DNA from: Caulobacter sp.
Lineage (GTDB): Bacteria; Pseudomonadota; Alphaproteobacteria; Caulobacterales; Caulobacteraceae
Reading direction: 5' to 3'
DNA length: 64,000 nucleotides
Assembly: GCF_017744445.1 (NCBI RefSeq)
Contig: NZ_JAGIBH010000010.1
Coordinates: forward strand, 1 to 64,000
Shown here: positions 1-6,932 of the stretch, in pieces
Layout: every line of letters begins with the position of its first letter
Numbering within the stretch: the first letter of the stretch is position 1
The notes under the pieces: model-generated
Databases searched by the model: none
What the model saw: only the letters and a program-made list of their open reading frames with translations
Told to the model about the DNA's origin: nothing
Translations under genes and position numbers: made by a program

Positions 1-14
1 CCCTGGACCCGTGA

Positions 15-1076
15 CGTGGTGTCGGTGAACGCCTTCCACGTCGACGTCCCGGCCGTCTCTACCAGACGACCACCGCAGGCGGCACGGTAACCCGCTATCT
101 CTACGACAACACCAACATCATCGGCGAATACGACGCCTCCAACACTCTGCTGCGCCGTTACGTGCACGGCCCAGGCACGGACGAGCCGCTGGCGCGTTAC
201 ACCGGTGACGGAACCACCGCCGAGTGGCTGCTGCCCGACCATCAAGGCTCGATCGTGGCCGTGACCAACACCAGCGGCGCGATCGCCACCACCACCGTCA
301 ACAGCACCACCGTACGGCTGACCTACGCCTATGACGAATACGGCGCGCCCGGAGCCAGCAATGTCGGCCTCTTCCAATACACCGGCCAGATCTATCTCGC
401 TGACCTGTCGCTCTATCACTACAAGGCCCGCGCCTATTCGCCCTTCTATGGCCGCTTCCTACAGACCGACCCCACCGGCTATGACGACGGCCTCAACTGG
501 TACGCCTATGTCGGCAACGACCCAATGAACAAGAGTGATCCAACGGGAGAGACGACCTTAAACGTGGGCTTTGGCGCCGCTTTCGTTACCCCTTTCTCCG
601 GTGACTCCGAAGAAGTGGGCGTTTGGGTCAGCCTTGATAAGGGGCAGGTGGACGCTGGCCTCTACCGATCAGGAAGCGACCAATTGCGCGGGGCGATGCT
701 CTCTGCTGGACCATCGTTTGGGGCCGCTCGCGGTGGGGTGAACGAACTGCGAGGGGTCAATAATACTAGAAGCTATGCCCTTGGAGCCACGATCACGCGA
801 TCCACGCCTGCGGATACTGAGAAAAGAACATCCGGCGTTTCTACGGACGCAACAATAGGCAAGGGGCCCGGCATCCCCAAAAGCTTTGACGTCAGAGGCC
901 GCGCCAACACCTCAGAGCGGATCGGTGTCGGTTATGCGAAGGGACCCGTGACGACACAGGCTGTATCCGTCAGAGAAACCGTGTCAGACTTAAAGAACAA
1001 AGTAACAGGGTTTATTGCGCAGGCTGCAGAAGCAGCTAAGCAAGCGGTCTGCCCAGACCCAAAGGTATGCCGTTAG
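15..1076 (+). CDS. Rhs/YD-repeat protein, C-terminal part (5' end missing or broken)
   Basis: This is the end of an Rhs-family polymorphic toxin-like protein. The frame opens right after an in-frame TGA at 12-14 and only becomes Rhs-like at about 51 (GRLYQTT), so the 5' part lies outside the window or is shifted out of frame. The Rhs core is clear: LYD repeats, RRYVHGPGTDEPL, then YYKARAYSP-like text (HYKARAYSPFYGRFLQTDP) and the closing YAYVGNDPMNKSDPTG that marks the end of the shell. The roughly 180 residues after that boundary form the variable tip; it is Ser/Gly-rich, ends in CPDPKVCR, and I recognise no toxin family in it. Rhs proteins encapsulate and deliver such tips to neighbouring cells. 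A small membrane-protein gene follows after 7 bp, as expected for a cognate immunity gene. The Rhs assignment is firm; toxin activity of the tip is inferred. Confidence 0.8.
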   Translation, partial: RGVGERLPRRRPGRLYQTTTAGGTVTRYLYDNTNIIGEYDASNTLLRRYVHGPGTDEPLARYTGDGTTAEWLLPDHQGSIVAVTNTSGAIATTTVNSTTVRLTYAYDEYGAPGASNVGLFQYTGQIYLADLSLYHYKARAYSPFYGRFLQTDPTGYDDGLNWYAYVGNDPMNKSDPTGETTLNVGFGAAFVTPFSGDSEEVGVWVSLDKGQVDAGLYRSGSDQLRGAMLSAGPSFGAARGGVNELRGVNNTRSYALGATITRSTPADTEKRTSGVSTDATIGKGPGIPKSFDVRGRANTSERIGVGYAKGPVTTQAVSVRETVSDLKNKVTGFIAQAAEAAKQAVCPDPKVCR

Positions 1077-1083
1077 GAACACG

Positions 1084-1269
1084 ATGAAAACCTTTCTCAA
1101 GGCTGTCCCATGGCAAACTTGGCTCGTCATGGTCGGGTACGTCATCTATTCCAACTTCTTCGCGCCGCAAAAGTGGGTAGAAAATGATCTATGGCTAATC
1201 GGCGGCATCGCAATATTCTGGATTAGCTTCTTTTCGTTTCGTGCGCTTAATGTTCGGAAACGTCTTTAG
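1084..1269 (+). CDS. Small membrane protein, candidate immunity protein of the Rhs tip
   Basis: A 61-residue protein starting MKTFLKAVPWQTW with two hydrophobic segments (about residues 11-25 and 36-52) and a basic C-terminus (NVRKRL), so probably a two-pass inner-membrane protein. The frame is open upstream to 1015, but ATG 1084 sits just behind the Rhs stop with an AGGAA sequence a few bases ahead, and gives a sensible N-terminus. No family is recognised. Position is the main clue: genes directly behind Rhs variable tips usually encode the immunity protein that protects the producer, and membrane localisation would fit a membrane-acting or periplasmic toxin. The local base composition is less GC-rich than the flanks, as is common for Rhs tip/immunity cassettes. 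Confidence 0.55.
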   Translation: MKTFLKAVPWQTWLVMVGYVIYSNFFAPQKWVENDLWLIGGIAIFWISFFSFRALNVRKRL

Positions 1270-1556
1270 TCGGGTATAAAGGTTCGCTACCGACGGTGCG
1301 TTTCTGCATCCTGGGAAGAGGATGACGGGCTGAAGGTGCTTACCACACCTGAGGCACTCACTTCGAAGCGTCGTGATCGAGGGGGCTCTGCACCATGTGT
1401 GGAGCCCTCAGCGCGCGTTCGTCTGGTTTCGAGACAATCTTCAGACGATAGCGACGCTGGATCGGTCGGTCCGGAGAGCCAGCGAACTGGTTGCTCAGCT
1501 GGAAGCGCTTCTGATCCGGGCCTCGGGGATGGTCGACACGCGAACTGTAACCTTGA

Positions 1557-1673
1557 TCGGCTGAGAACGCGGCGATTGCCAACGGCCACCTCAAGCCGGG
1601 GATGCACGTTCTCAGCAAGCCGTTCCCGATGGATGAGCTGGCGGCCCGGATCGAATCGATCATAGAGAACTAA
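1557..1673 (+). pseudogene. Remnant of a response-regulator receiver domain C-terminus
   Basis: A short open stretch ending in TAA encodes text closely matching the last part of a receiver domain of hybrid histidine kinases: NGHLKPGMHVLSKPF followed by PMDELAARIESIIEN. The KPF motif contains the conserved Lys-Pro of the receiver fold. A stop at 1554-1556 interrupts the frame just upstream, and no phospho-acceptor Asp region is found in the preceding sequence, so only the last 38 codons survive. The DNA between 1270 and 1556 contains no gene I can support. This is a decayed fragment beside an Rhs locus and an insertion sequence, consistent with repeated rearrangement here. Confidence 0.6.
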
Positions 1674-1809
1674 GCCGGCTTTTGCGCTGTTTGTACGCAT
1701 CCGGTGAGCACCGCGGCACCTAGGGTCGACCAGCGAATGTGTACCCCGGGGTAGATGCTGGATGCTGTTCATGTGAGGTTTGGGAACCCCAAACGCAGGC
1801 CGAAAGTCG

Positions 1810-2136
1810 ATGATGGATTTGGCTCAGAGTGACGACTTTCACGACGGAAACATGCTTGCGATCGATCTCGATCTGGCACGAGGTGTTCTGACTTGTCGTC
1901 TAGAGGTCTATCTATCAGCACAGACGCCGCGCAGTCGCACACCGATCAAGGTCGAGTTCCAGAATGTGCGGAACTTCTCTGCAACTGCTGATTTGGCGAC
2001 GCTCCGCGAACATACGGCCTTTGGCAATATAGCGCATTGGACACCGCGCAAGGGCTTCAATCTGATCAGCTTGGCCGCAGGCGCTATGACCTTCGAGGCG
2101 AGTGAATTCGAGGTTGCAGCTGCCGGCCCGCTCTAA
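1810..2136 (+). CDS. Conserved hypothetical protein, possibly immunity-like
   Basis: A 108-residue protein, beginning MMDLAQSDDFHDGNMLAIDLD. The pattern of a charged FHDG motif followed by an aliphatic beta-strand, then FQNVRNFSATADL, resembles small beta-rich immunity-type proteins found near polymorphic toxins, but I cannot assign a family firmly. A TTG start at 1780 is possible; ATG 1810 gives the more natural N-terminus. Its TAA stop lies at the inferred left edge of the IS66 element, so the original C-terminus may have been cut off by insertion and the present stop may be supplied by the element. Found between Rhs remnants and a mobile element, it is probably part of the same accessory cluster. 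Confidence 0.5.
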   Translation: MMDLAQSDDFHDGNMLAIDLDLARGVLTCRLEVYLSAQTPRSRTPIKVEFQNVRNFSATADLATLREHTAFGNIAHWTPRKGFNLISLAAGAMTFEASEFEVAAAGPL

Positions 2137-2149
2137 GGCGGTCTATCCG

Positions 2150-3837
2150 TCAGGCCGCCCGCGCTGATGCGGCACTGGATCGCCAATTCCACGGCAGGAG
2201 CTCGTCGATCTGCTGAGCGTGATGCTCGGCGATGCGGGCCAGGACGTCGGCGAGCCAAACCTGCGGATCGACGTCATTCATCTTGGCTGTGACGATCAGG
2301 CTGTAGAGGGTCGCCGCGCGCTGGCCGCCGCGATCCGAGCCGCAGAACAGCCAAGACTTGCGGCCGAGAGCGATGCCGCGCAGCGCGCGCTCGGCGGCGT
2401 TGTTGCTGAGACAGACGCGGCCATCGTCGAGGAAGCGAACGAACGAGGGCCAGCGCCGCAGCATGTAGTGGATGGCCTTGGCCAGGTCGTGAGCGCGGGT
2501 GAGCTTGTCGCGCGTTTCGTGCAGCCAGGCCTCCAATTCGGCGACCAAGGGCTTGCTGCGGGCTTGCCGGACCTCTTTTCGCTCCACAGGCGAAAGGCCC
2601 AAGATCTCGCGCTCGATGGCGAAGATGGCGTCGATGCGCACCACGGCTTCGAGGGCCAACGGGTAAACCGACTTCGGCTTCTGCCCGCGCGCCTTGCTGT
2701 GCGCGGCGGCCTCGACATCGGCCAGCTCGAAGAACTTGCGCCGGGCGTGGGCCCAGCGGCCAGCCTCGAGCACGGGCGCGGGCTGGCGGCCTGGTGCGTA
2801 GAGCTCGCCATAGCCGCCGTAGGCGTCGGCCTGCAGGACGCCCGACCATGTCGCCAGATGGCCGATGGGATGAGCGCCGCGCCGATCGCGCGAATAGTAG
2901 AAGATCGCTGCTGGCGGCGCTGGCCCCGCGAAGGGCTTGTCGTCGCGGACATAGACCCACAATCGACCGGTGTCGGTCTTGCCCTTGGCCAGGACCGGGA
3001 CCGTGGTGTCGTCGCCATGCAGTCGCTCGGCGGCCAAGACGTGGGCCTCGATGCGCTGGAAGAGCGGCATCAGAACCGCGGCGCAGGCCCCGACCTGATC
3101 GGCCAGGGTAGAGAGGCTAAGCGGCACACCCTCCTTGGCGTAGCGCTCGGCCTGGCGATTGAGCGGCTGATGCTGGCCGAACTTCTCAAACAGGATCATG
3201 GCCAGGAGGCTGGGCCGGCCCAGCCGCGAGCGATGACATGGAAGGGCGCGGGCGCCTGGCTGATCGCCTCGCAGTCCCGGCACGTGAACTTCTCGCGCAC
3301 GTGCTGGATGACCTTCCACTGGCGCGGCACGACCTCCAGCGTCTCGGTGATGTCCTCGCCCAGTTTGGACAGACGCGTGCCGCCACAGGCGACGCAGGCG
3401 CACGGCCCCTCGATGACGACGCGCTCGCGCGGCAGGTGCTCGGGGAAGGGCTTTCTGGATGGCCGCTTGCGCTCGAACGGAGCGACCTTCGTCGTCTTGG
3501 CCGCGGCGATCTCTGCCGCCAGCTCGTCCTCGCTGGCTGAGGCTTCCAGCTCCTCCAGCTGCAGCTCCAACTGATCGAGCAGCCGATCGGTGCGCTCCGA
3601 GGACGCGCCAAAGCGCTCGCGTCGCAGCTTGGCGATCTGCAGCTTCAGATGGGCGATGAGCGCCTGAGAATCCGAGACCTGCGCCTTGGCCTCGGCGGCT
3701 TCGGCCTGAATGATATCGAGCTTGTCCCTGGCAACGGCGAGCGCAGCCTCCGCCAGATCAGCTCTGGCCCGCATGGCCGCCAGCGCCGCCTTCAGCGCTT
3801 CGACATCATCCGGCAGGGCCTCTGGCATGGCGTCCAT
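2150..3837 (-). pseudogene. tnpC: IS66 transposase TnpC, frameshifted
   Basis: Large DDE transposase of IS66 elements, split into two frames. The first part (start 3837) reads through the coiled N-terminus with the KLRRERFGASSERTDR motif, the Cys zinc-binding region (CACVACGGTRLSKLGEDITE) and FTCRDC, then reaches a premature stop at 3196. The remainder continues in another frame from about 3222: LLAMILFEKFGQHQPLNRQ, the catalytic-core text HGDDTTVPVL, and LSNNAAERALRGIALGRKSW near the C-terminus. Adding one base in the GGCC/AGCC stretch at about 3222-3226 restores ARGWAGPSLLAMILFEKF. Both halves are otherwise intact, so the mutation is recent or a base-calling error. Programmed frameshifting is not usual for this gene. 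Confidence 0.85.
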
Positions 3838-3909
3838 AGCTCGATGGAATCATAAATCCGATCGCTTGTGGCGCCCCTAAATGCAGGCCCGGCGAAGAAA
3901 GATCAGGGC

Positions 3910-4257
3910 CTATCCCGCGCTGACCGGACGCCAGGTGTGCTGGGGGTTACGCCAGTCGATGCCTTCCAGCATGTAGCCCAACTGGGCACCCGTCAGCGCC
4001 ACGGCGCCGCCCTTGGCGACGGGCCAAACGAAGCGTCCGCGATCCAGGCGCTTGGCATAGAGCGACATGCCCAGGCCGTCGTGCCACAGGACTTTCACCA
4101 GGCTGCCGCCGCGGCCACGAAACACGAAGAGATCGCCGGCGTGCGGATCGCGCTTGAGCTGCTCCTGGACCAGCAGGGCCAAGCCTTGCATGCCCTTCCT
4201 CATGTCCGTGTGGCCTGTGGCGATCCAGATCCGCACCCCGCTGGGGATGGCGATCAT
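3910..4257 (-). CDS. tnpB: IS66 accessory protein TnpB (Orf2)
   Basis: A 115-residue protein of the IS66 Orf2/TnpB family: MIAIPSGVRIWIATGHTDMRKG followed by GLALLVQEQL, DLFVFRGRGGSLVKVLWHDG and LYAKRLDRGRFVWP, all standard family signatures. It is required for transposition of IS66 elements but its biochemical role is not settled. Its start overlaps the tnpA stop by 4 bp, indicating translational coupling. Length and motifs are complete. Confidence 0.92.
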   Translation of the reverse strand: MIAIPSGVRIWIATGHTDMRKGMQGLALLVQEQLKRDPHAGDLFVFRGRGGSLVKVLWHDGLGMSLYAKRLDRGRFVWPVAKGGAVALTGAQLGYMLEGIDWRNPQHTWRPVSAG

Positions 4258-4601
4258 CGCAGGGCTCGCAGCGTCGCTGTCACCAAGCTAGCAGGCGCCT
4301 CAGCACTGATGCTGACCCTCGTGCCGCCGGCCAGCTCGACAACGATTGAACCTTGCTCAGCACATACCTGCGGCCGCCGGCCTTCCTCCACCAAGAGCGC
4401 CGGCGCGAAGGCCGGGGCAGCGCTCATCCCAATGGCCTCCTGGCGCCACTTGTAGATCAAGCTCGTCGAAATCTCGTACTCGCGCGCCACCTCAACGACG
4501 ATGGCGCCAGGCGCAAAGGCAGCCTCCAGGACCGCCCGCTTGGCCTCGGCAGACCATCGCCGACGCCGCTCCGGGCCCATGATCAATGTCGAATGGCTCA
4601 T
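4254..4601 (-). CDS. tnpA: IS66 accessory protein TnpA (HTH)
   Basis: A 115-residue protein with an N-terminal transposase-type helix-turn-helix: RRRRWSAEAKRAVLEAAFAP, then VAREYEISTSLIYKWRQEA, the typical IS3/IS66 Orf1 recognition helix. It is the first gene of the element and is followed with a 4-bp overlap by tnpB. A 22-bp perfect palindrome lies 18 bp upstream of its start and may be an operator. Confidence 0.9.
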   Translation of the reverse strand: MSHSTLIMGPERRRRWSAEAKRAVLEAAFAPGAIVVEVAREYEISTSLIYKWRQEAIGMSAAPAFAPALLVEEGRRPQVCAEQGSIVVELAGGTRVSISAEAPASLVTATLRALR

Positions 4602-4618
4602 GCCTGCTGCTTTGCGTA

Positions 4619-4640
4619 CTCGTAAGGACGTCCTTACGAG
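4619..4640. repeat. 22-bp perfect palindrome upstream of tnpA
   Basis: Two 11-bp arms, CTCGTAAGGAC and its exact complement, meet without a spacer. It lies between the tnpA start (4601) and the inferred right end of the element (4694). It could be a repressor site or part of transposon end recognition. Confidence 0.7.
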
Positions 4641-5003
4641 CGCAGCATCAGCAAACCCGCCCCCACGACAAGGCGGCCCTCACCGCAGGGTTACGATACT
4701 CAAGCGCCCCGCACCGTCACGGTGCGAGGTCGATAGAGTGGTGGCGCTGTAGCTTGGGCGTGCCGCTGAGGCCGGGCCGGGCTACGCTCTGCCGAAGCCG
4801 CCGCCGTTGGCGCGTCCAACTTGATCATGCTTGGCCTTGCGATCAACGCGTTAGCGGCCTTTCCTAACCGATCGAACGTACTGCCCGCTAAGGATCGATC
4901 TCGCCCCCGCGCCTGGTGGGCTGAACGTCGTCTTCCTGGAGATGCGCCAAACGTCCGGTGATGGCGCAACGCGCGCGCAACTACTCGTCGCCTACCCGTC
5001 GAG

Positions 5004-5447
5004 CTAGGGCTTGCGCGTGTCGCCCAGCAAGCGTGGGTCAAATTGGAAGGCCTCGTTCTTTATCAGGCGCACCTCGGCGAACGCTGCATGGCGCGGGTTG
5101 ATCAGCGTGTTGATCTCTTGAGGCACCACGAGGCTAGGCACGCGTAGGGTCAGAGCCTGTCCGAACTCGAGGAAAGCATCGCCGGTAGCAACAGTGTTGT
5201 CCGGCAGAGCCTCCAGCAACTGAGTCGGCGCATCGTCCGGCGTCTCGATGGAGAGCAATCGGTAATCGTTGGGGATCAATTCCGGTGGCAGGTCCAAGTG
5301 GACCAAGACCTCCAGCACCGCTAGGCTCGGATTGGCGGCGGTGTAGAGCATCGGCCGCCCTGGCGAGTTCCACCGCCCGCCAAAAAGGCGAGCGCCTTCG
5401 CCGTCCAGGCCGACGAAAGCCGCCTTCGCGATGCGATGGACTATCAA
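5004..5447 (-). CDS. RES-domain toxin of a type II toxin-antitoxin system
   Basis: A 147-residue RES-family protein. The name-giving residues are visible: the Arg in LFGGRWNSPGRPMLYTA, the Glu in LAVLEVLVHL, and the Ser in RVPSLVVPQEINTLINP. Characterised RES toxins (for example MbcT) degrade NAD+ and arrest growth. It is the second gene of a two-gene operon, overlapping the antitoxin stop by 4 bp, the normal arrangement for RES-Xre pairs. Length is typical and no key residue is missing, so it is probably functional. It lies next to an IS66 copy and decayed genes, in keeping with an accessory location. Confidence 0.9.
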   Translation of the reverse strand: MIVHRIAKAAFVGLDGEGARLFGGRWNSPGRPMLYTAANPSLAVLEVLVHLDLPPELIPNDYRLLSIETPDDAPTQLLEALPDNTVATGDAFLEFGQALTLRVPSLVVPQEINTLINPRHAAFAEVRLIKNEAFQFDPRLLGDTRKP

Positions 5448-5875
5448 GCCGCCAAGCCGTGAGCGATCTGGCCAAGCAGTCGTTCGACACTTTGCGCGCC
5501 AAAATCCGTGTCGGCCATCGACATGGGCGCCTGACCCTCAAGGGCGCGATTTGGGCGCTCGAGCCAAGTCATGGCTCGTTCGCGGTCGCCGATAGTCTCC
5601 TCGGCGGCGGCGACCATCCGAGCGATCCGAACCATCCGGTCGGACTCGGAGGTGTCGAGCGGTTGATTGGCGTCTCGCCGGCGCACGAACGTGCGGCGCG
5701 CCATCACATAGGGTTCGATCGCCGAGAACGGTTGATGTGTTGCGGCGAGAAATTCGTCCACGGCCGCCGCAGGCAGGCCGCGACGCACCAGGCGCACGAT
5801 GTCGAACTCCGTGACCAGGCGACCGATGACGGCCTCTCCGCCAAGCAGCTCCTGGATTTTCGCGACGGGCGCCAT
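5444..5875 (-). CDS. Xre/MbcA/ParS-type antitoxin of the RES pair
   Basis: A 143-residue antitoxin with the toxin-binding C-terminal region of the MbcA/ParS (DUF2384) family: ARRTFVRRRD, a central RMVRIARMVAAAEETIGD helix, and MTWLERPNRALEGQAPMSM with the conserved WL..P...L..Q.P pattern, ending in the helix that blocks the toxin. ATG 5875 is preferred over the longer frame from 5920, because a plausible promoter -10 element (5916-5921) and an inverted repeat sit immediately upstream of 5875. It neutralises the RES toxin encoded next and very likely represses the operon through the repeat at 5893-5909. Confidence 0.88.
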   Translation of the reverse strand: MAPVAKIQELLGGEAVIGRLVTEFDIVRLVRRGLPAAAVDEFLAATHQPFSAIEPYVMARRTFVRRRDANQPLDTSESDRMVRIARMVAAAEETIGDRERAMTWLERPNRALEGQAPMSMADTDFGAQSVERLLGQIAHGLAA

Positions 5876-5892
5876 TTTTCTGCATGCCAAAC

Positions 5893-5944
5893 GCCGCCAT
5901 ATCGGCGGCATTTTGAACATAGTCGGTTATGTCTATAGCGGCAA
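5893..5944 (-). promoter_or_regulatory. Promoter and operator of the RES/Xre operon
   Basis: On the minus strand TTGCCG (5939-5944) and TATGTT (5916-5921) are separated by 17 bp, a fair sigma-70 type promoter. Immediately downstream lies the inverted repeat GCCGCC-N5-GGCGGC (5893-5909), positioned at or just after the expected transcription start, as expected for autorepression by the antitoxin. It also supports translation starting at 5875. Confidence 0.55.
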
Positions 5945-6450
5945 GGCACGCGTAGCCTTTGCCAAACGGATGTGGCGCTGGTCTTTGAGACGTCTAGCAA
6001 TCTGCGCGCATGCCGCCTTCGACTCGGGACCAGGAAGCTTGAGAGCACGGTCTGAAAGTCAGGCATCGAGGTTGATGACGCCCATGAAGTCTCAGATCGA
6101 CCTCTAGCTCGCGAATTCCACCCGCGTAGCGGCAGAGGCTCTTTTGCTGCGCGCGCTCATGAATGTCGGGCTCCTGGAGCGCATCAATGTCGGCGCCTGG
6201 CGCAGCGCAGTCGGTGATGCGGACCTTCGGATCGGCTGCGAAGGGTGGCTAGGAGGCCTTCCGGCTTCCGACCGATCGCTCGAACAGGGCTAGCCTTCTA
6301 AGAAGCTCACGGCGGAGGCGTCGAGCAAATTGACGGATTGCGCCCCGCCCGCACGAGGCCAAGACCAGAGCTATCGCGCGAGCGCGGACCCCTTCCAAGC
6401 TGGCCTACGGTAGTTTCCCGACATTCAGCCTCCAGGAAGGATAAGGGCGG
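5945..6450. other. No supported gene; decayed sequence with a short open frame
   Basis: About 500 bp without a convincing gene. One plus-strand stretch stays open from 6108 to 6293 (AAEALLLRALMNVGLLERIN), but it is preceded by a stop and has no ribosome-binding site. A degenerate copy of a short repeat (ATGTCGGGCTCCTGGAG, from 6163) lies within it and recurs near 8436 and 25112. Confidence 0.4.
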
Positions 6451-6909
6451 CTAGGGCGTGATGCCGGGAATTATTGGATCAAGTCCCGCCGGCAGCTCGG
6501 GCAGAGGGCTCGGGCACTTCGACGTCCAGTTGGCCCGGAATGCCGTGGTCGCGTTCCATTGCTCGATCACGCCCATGCTAACGCCGGGTTGTAGCGGCTC
6601 CCGCGGCGTCTCTGGCTCCAAGTCCGCGCTGCCGCCCTCGACGATGAAGTGACGGAAGCCGACGTAAGCCCCAAACGCGTTCTTGCCGTCGACCTCGCCG
6701 CATACGGCCTGGTCCGACTTCTTCACGTCTCGAAACTGCGCCGAGGCGGGATCGCGTAGGCTTGCTGCAACGAGCTTCTTCGCCTCGGCGGGTCGATCGT
6801 CGTGCGTCAAGGCGAAGAACACGCCCCAGATCGCAACCGCGCCCACGGCAAGAGCGCCGGTCTTCCAGTCGATCGCCATTTCCCCTCCAACAAGGATAAG
6901 GGCAGCTAG
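6437..6909. repeat. 18-bp direct repeats flanking a small gene
   Basis: AAGGATAAGGGCGGCTAG at 6437-6454 and AAGGATAAGGGCAGCTAG at 6892-6909 differ at one base and bracket the 6451-6879 gene; the first copy contains that gene's stop codon. They look like scars of a duplication or insertion. Confidence 0.7.
6451..6879 (-). CDS. Small membrane-anchored hypothetical protein
   Basis: A 142-residue protein with one N-terminal transmembrane helix (GALAVGAVAIWGVFFAL, residues 7-23) and a soluble C-terminal part, probably periplasmic. The soluble part has a recurrent pattern seen in short proteobacterial proteins: LVAASLRDPASAQFRDV, then VCGEVDGKNAFGAYVGFRHF. A good ribosome-binding site (GGAGGGG) precedes ATG 6879. 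It lies 53 bp behind the RsaA-like-domain gene on the same strand and could be cotranscribed. Two Cys residues (in VCGEV and SKCPSP) could form a disulphide. The function is unknown. Confidence 0.75.
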   Translation of the reverse strand: MAIDWKTGALAVGAVAIWGVFFALTHDDRPAEAKKLVAASLRDPASAQFRDVKKSDQAVCGEVDGKNAFGAYVGFRHFIVEGGSADLEPETPREPLQPGVSMGVIEQWNATTAFRANWTSKCPSPLPELPAGLDPIIPGITP

Positions 6910-6932
6910 ATAGCCGCCGCCCCCTCCCGGGC

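Larger units (their letters stand above)
2133..4694 (-). mobile_element. IS66-family insertion sequence (tnpA-tnpB-tnpC), tnpC frameshifted
   Basis: Three genes in the usual IS66 order and orientation on the minus strand: tnpA, tnpB overlapping it by 4 bp, then tnpC after 72 bp. The right end is placed at 4694 because, reading inward, the sequence begins GTAACCCTGCGGTGAGG, which has the GTAA start typical of IS66 terminal repeats. The left end is placed near 2133 where TAAGGCGGTC starts, but the two ends match poorly and no 8-bp target duplication was found, so both limits are tentative. With a 1-base loss in the tnpC frame the copy is probably inactive. Confidence 0.75.

Noticed and set aside
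2219..3574. Long plus-strand open frame opposite tnpC
   Set aside because: Antisense to a clear IS66 transposase; its translation has no recognisable domain.
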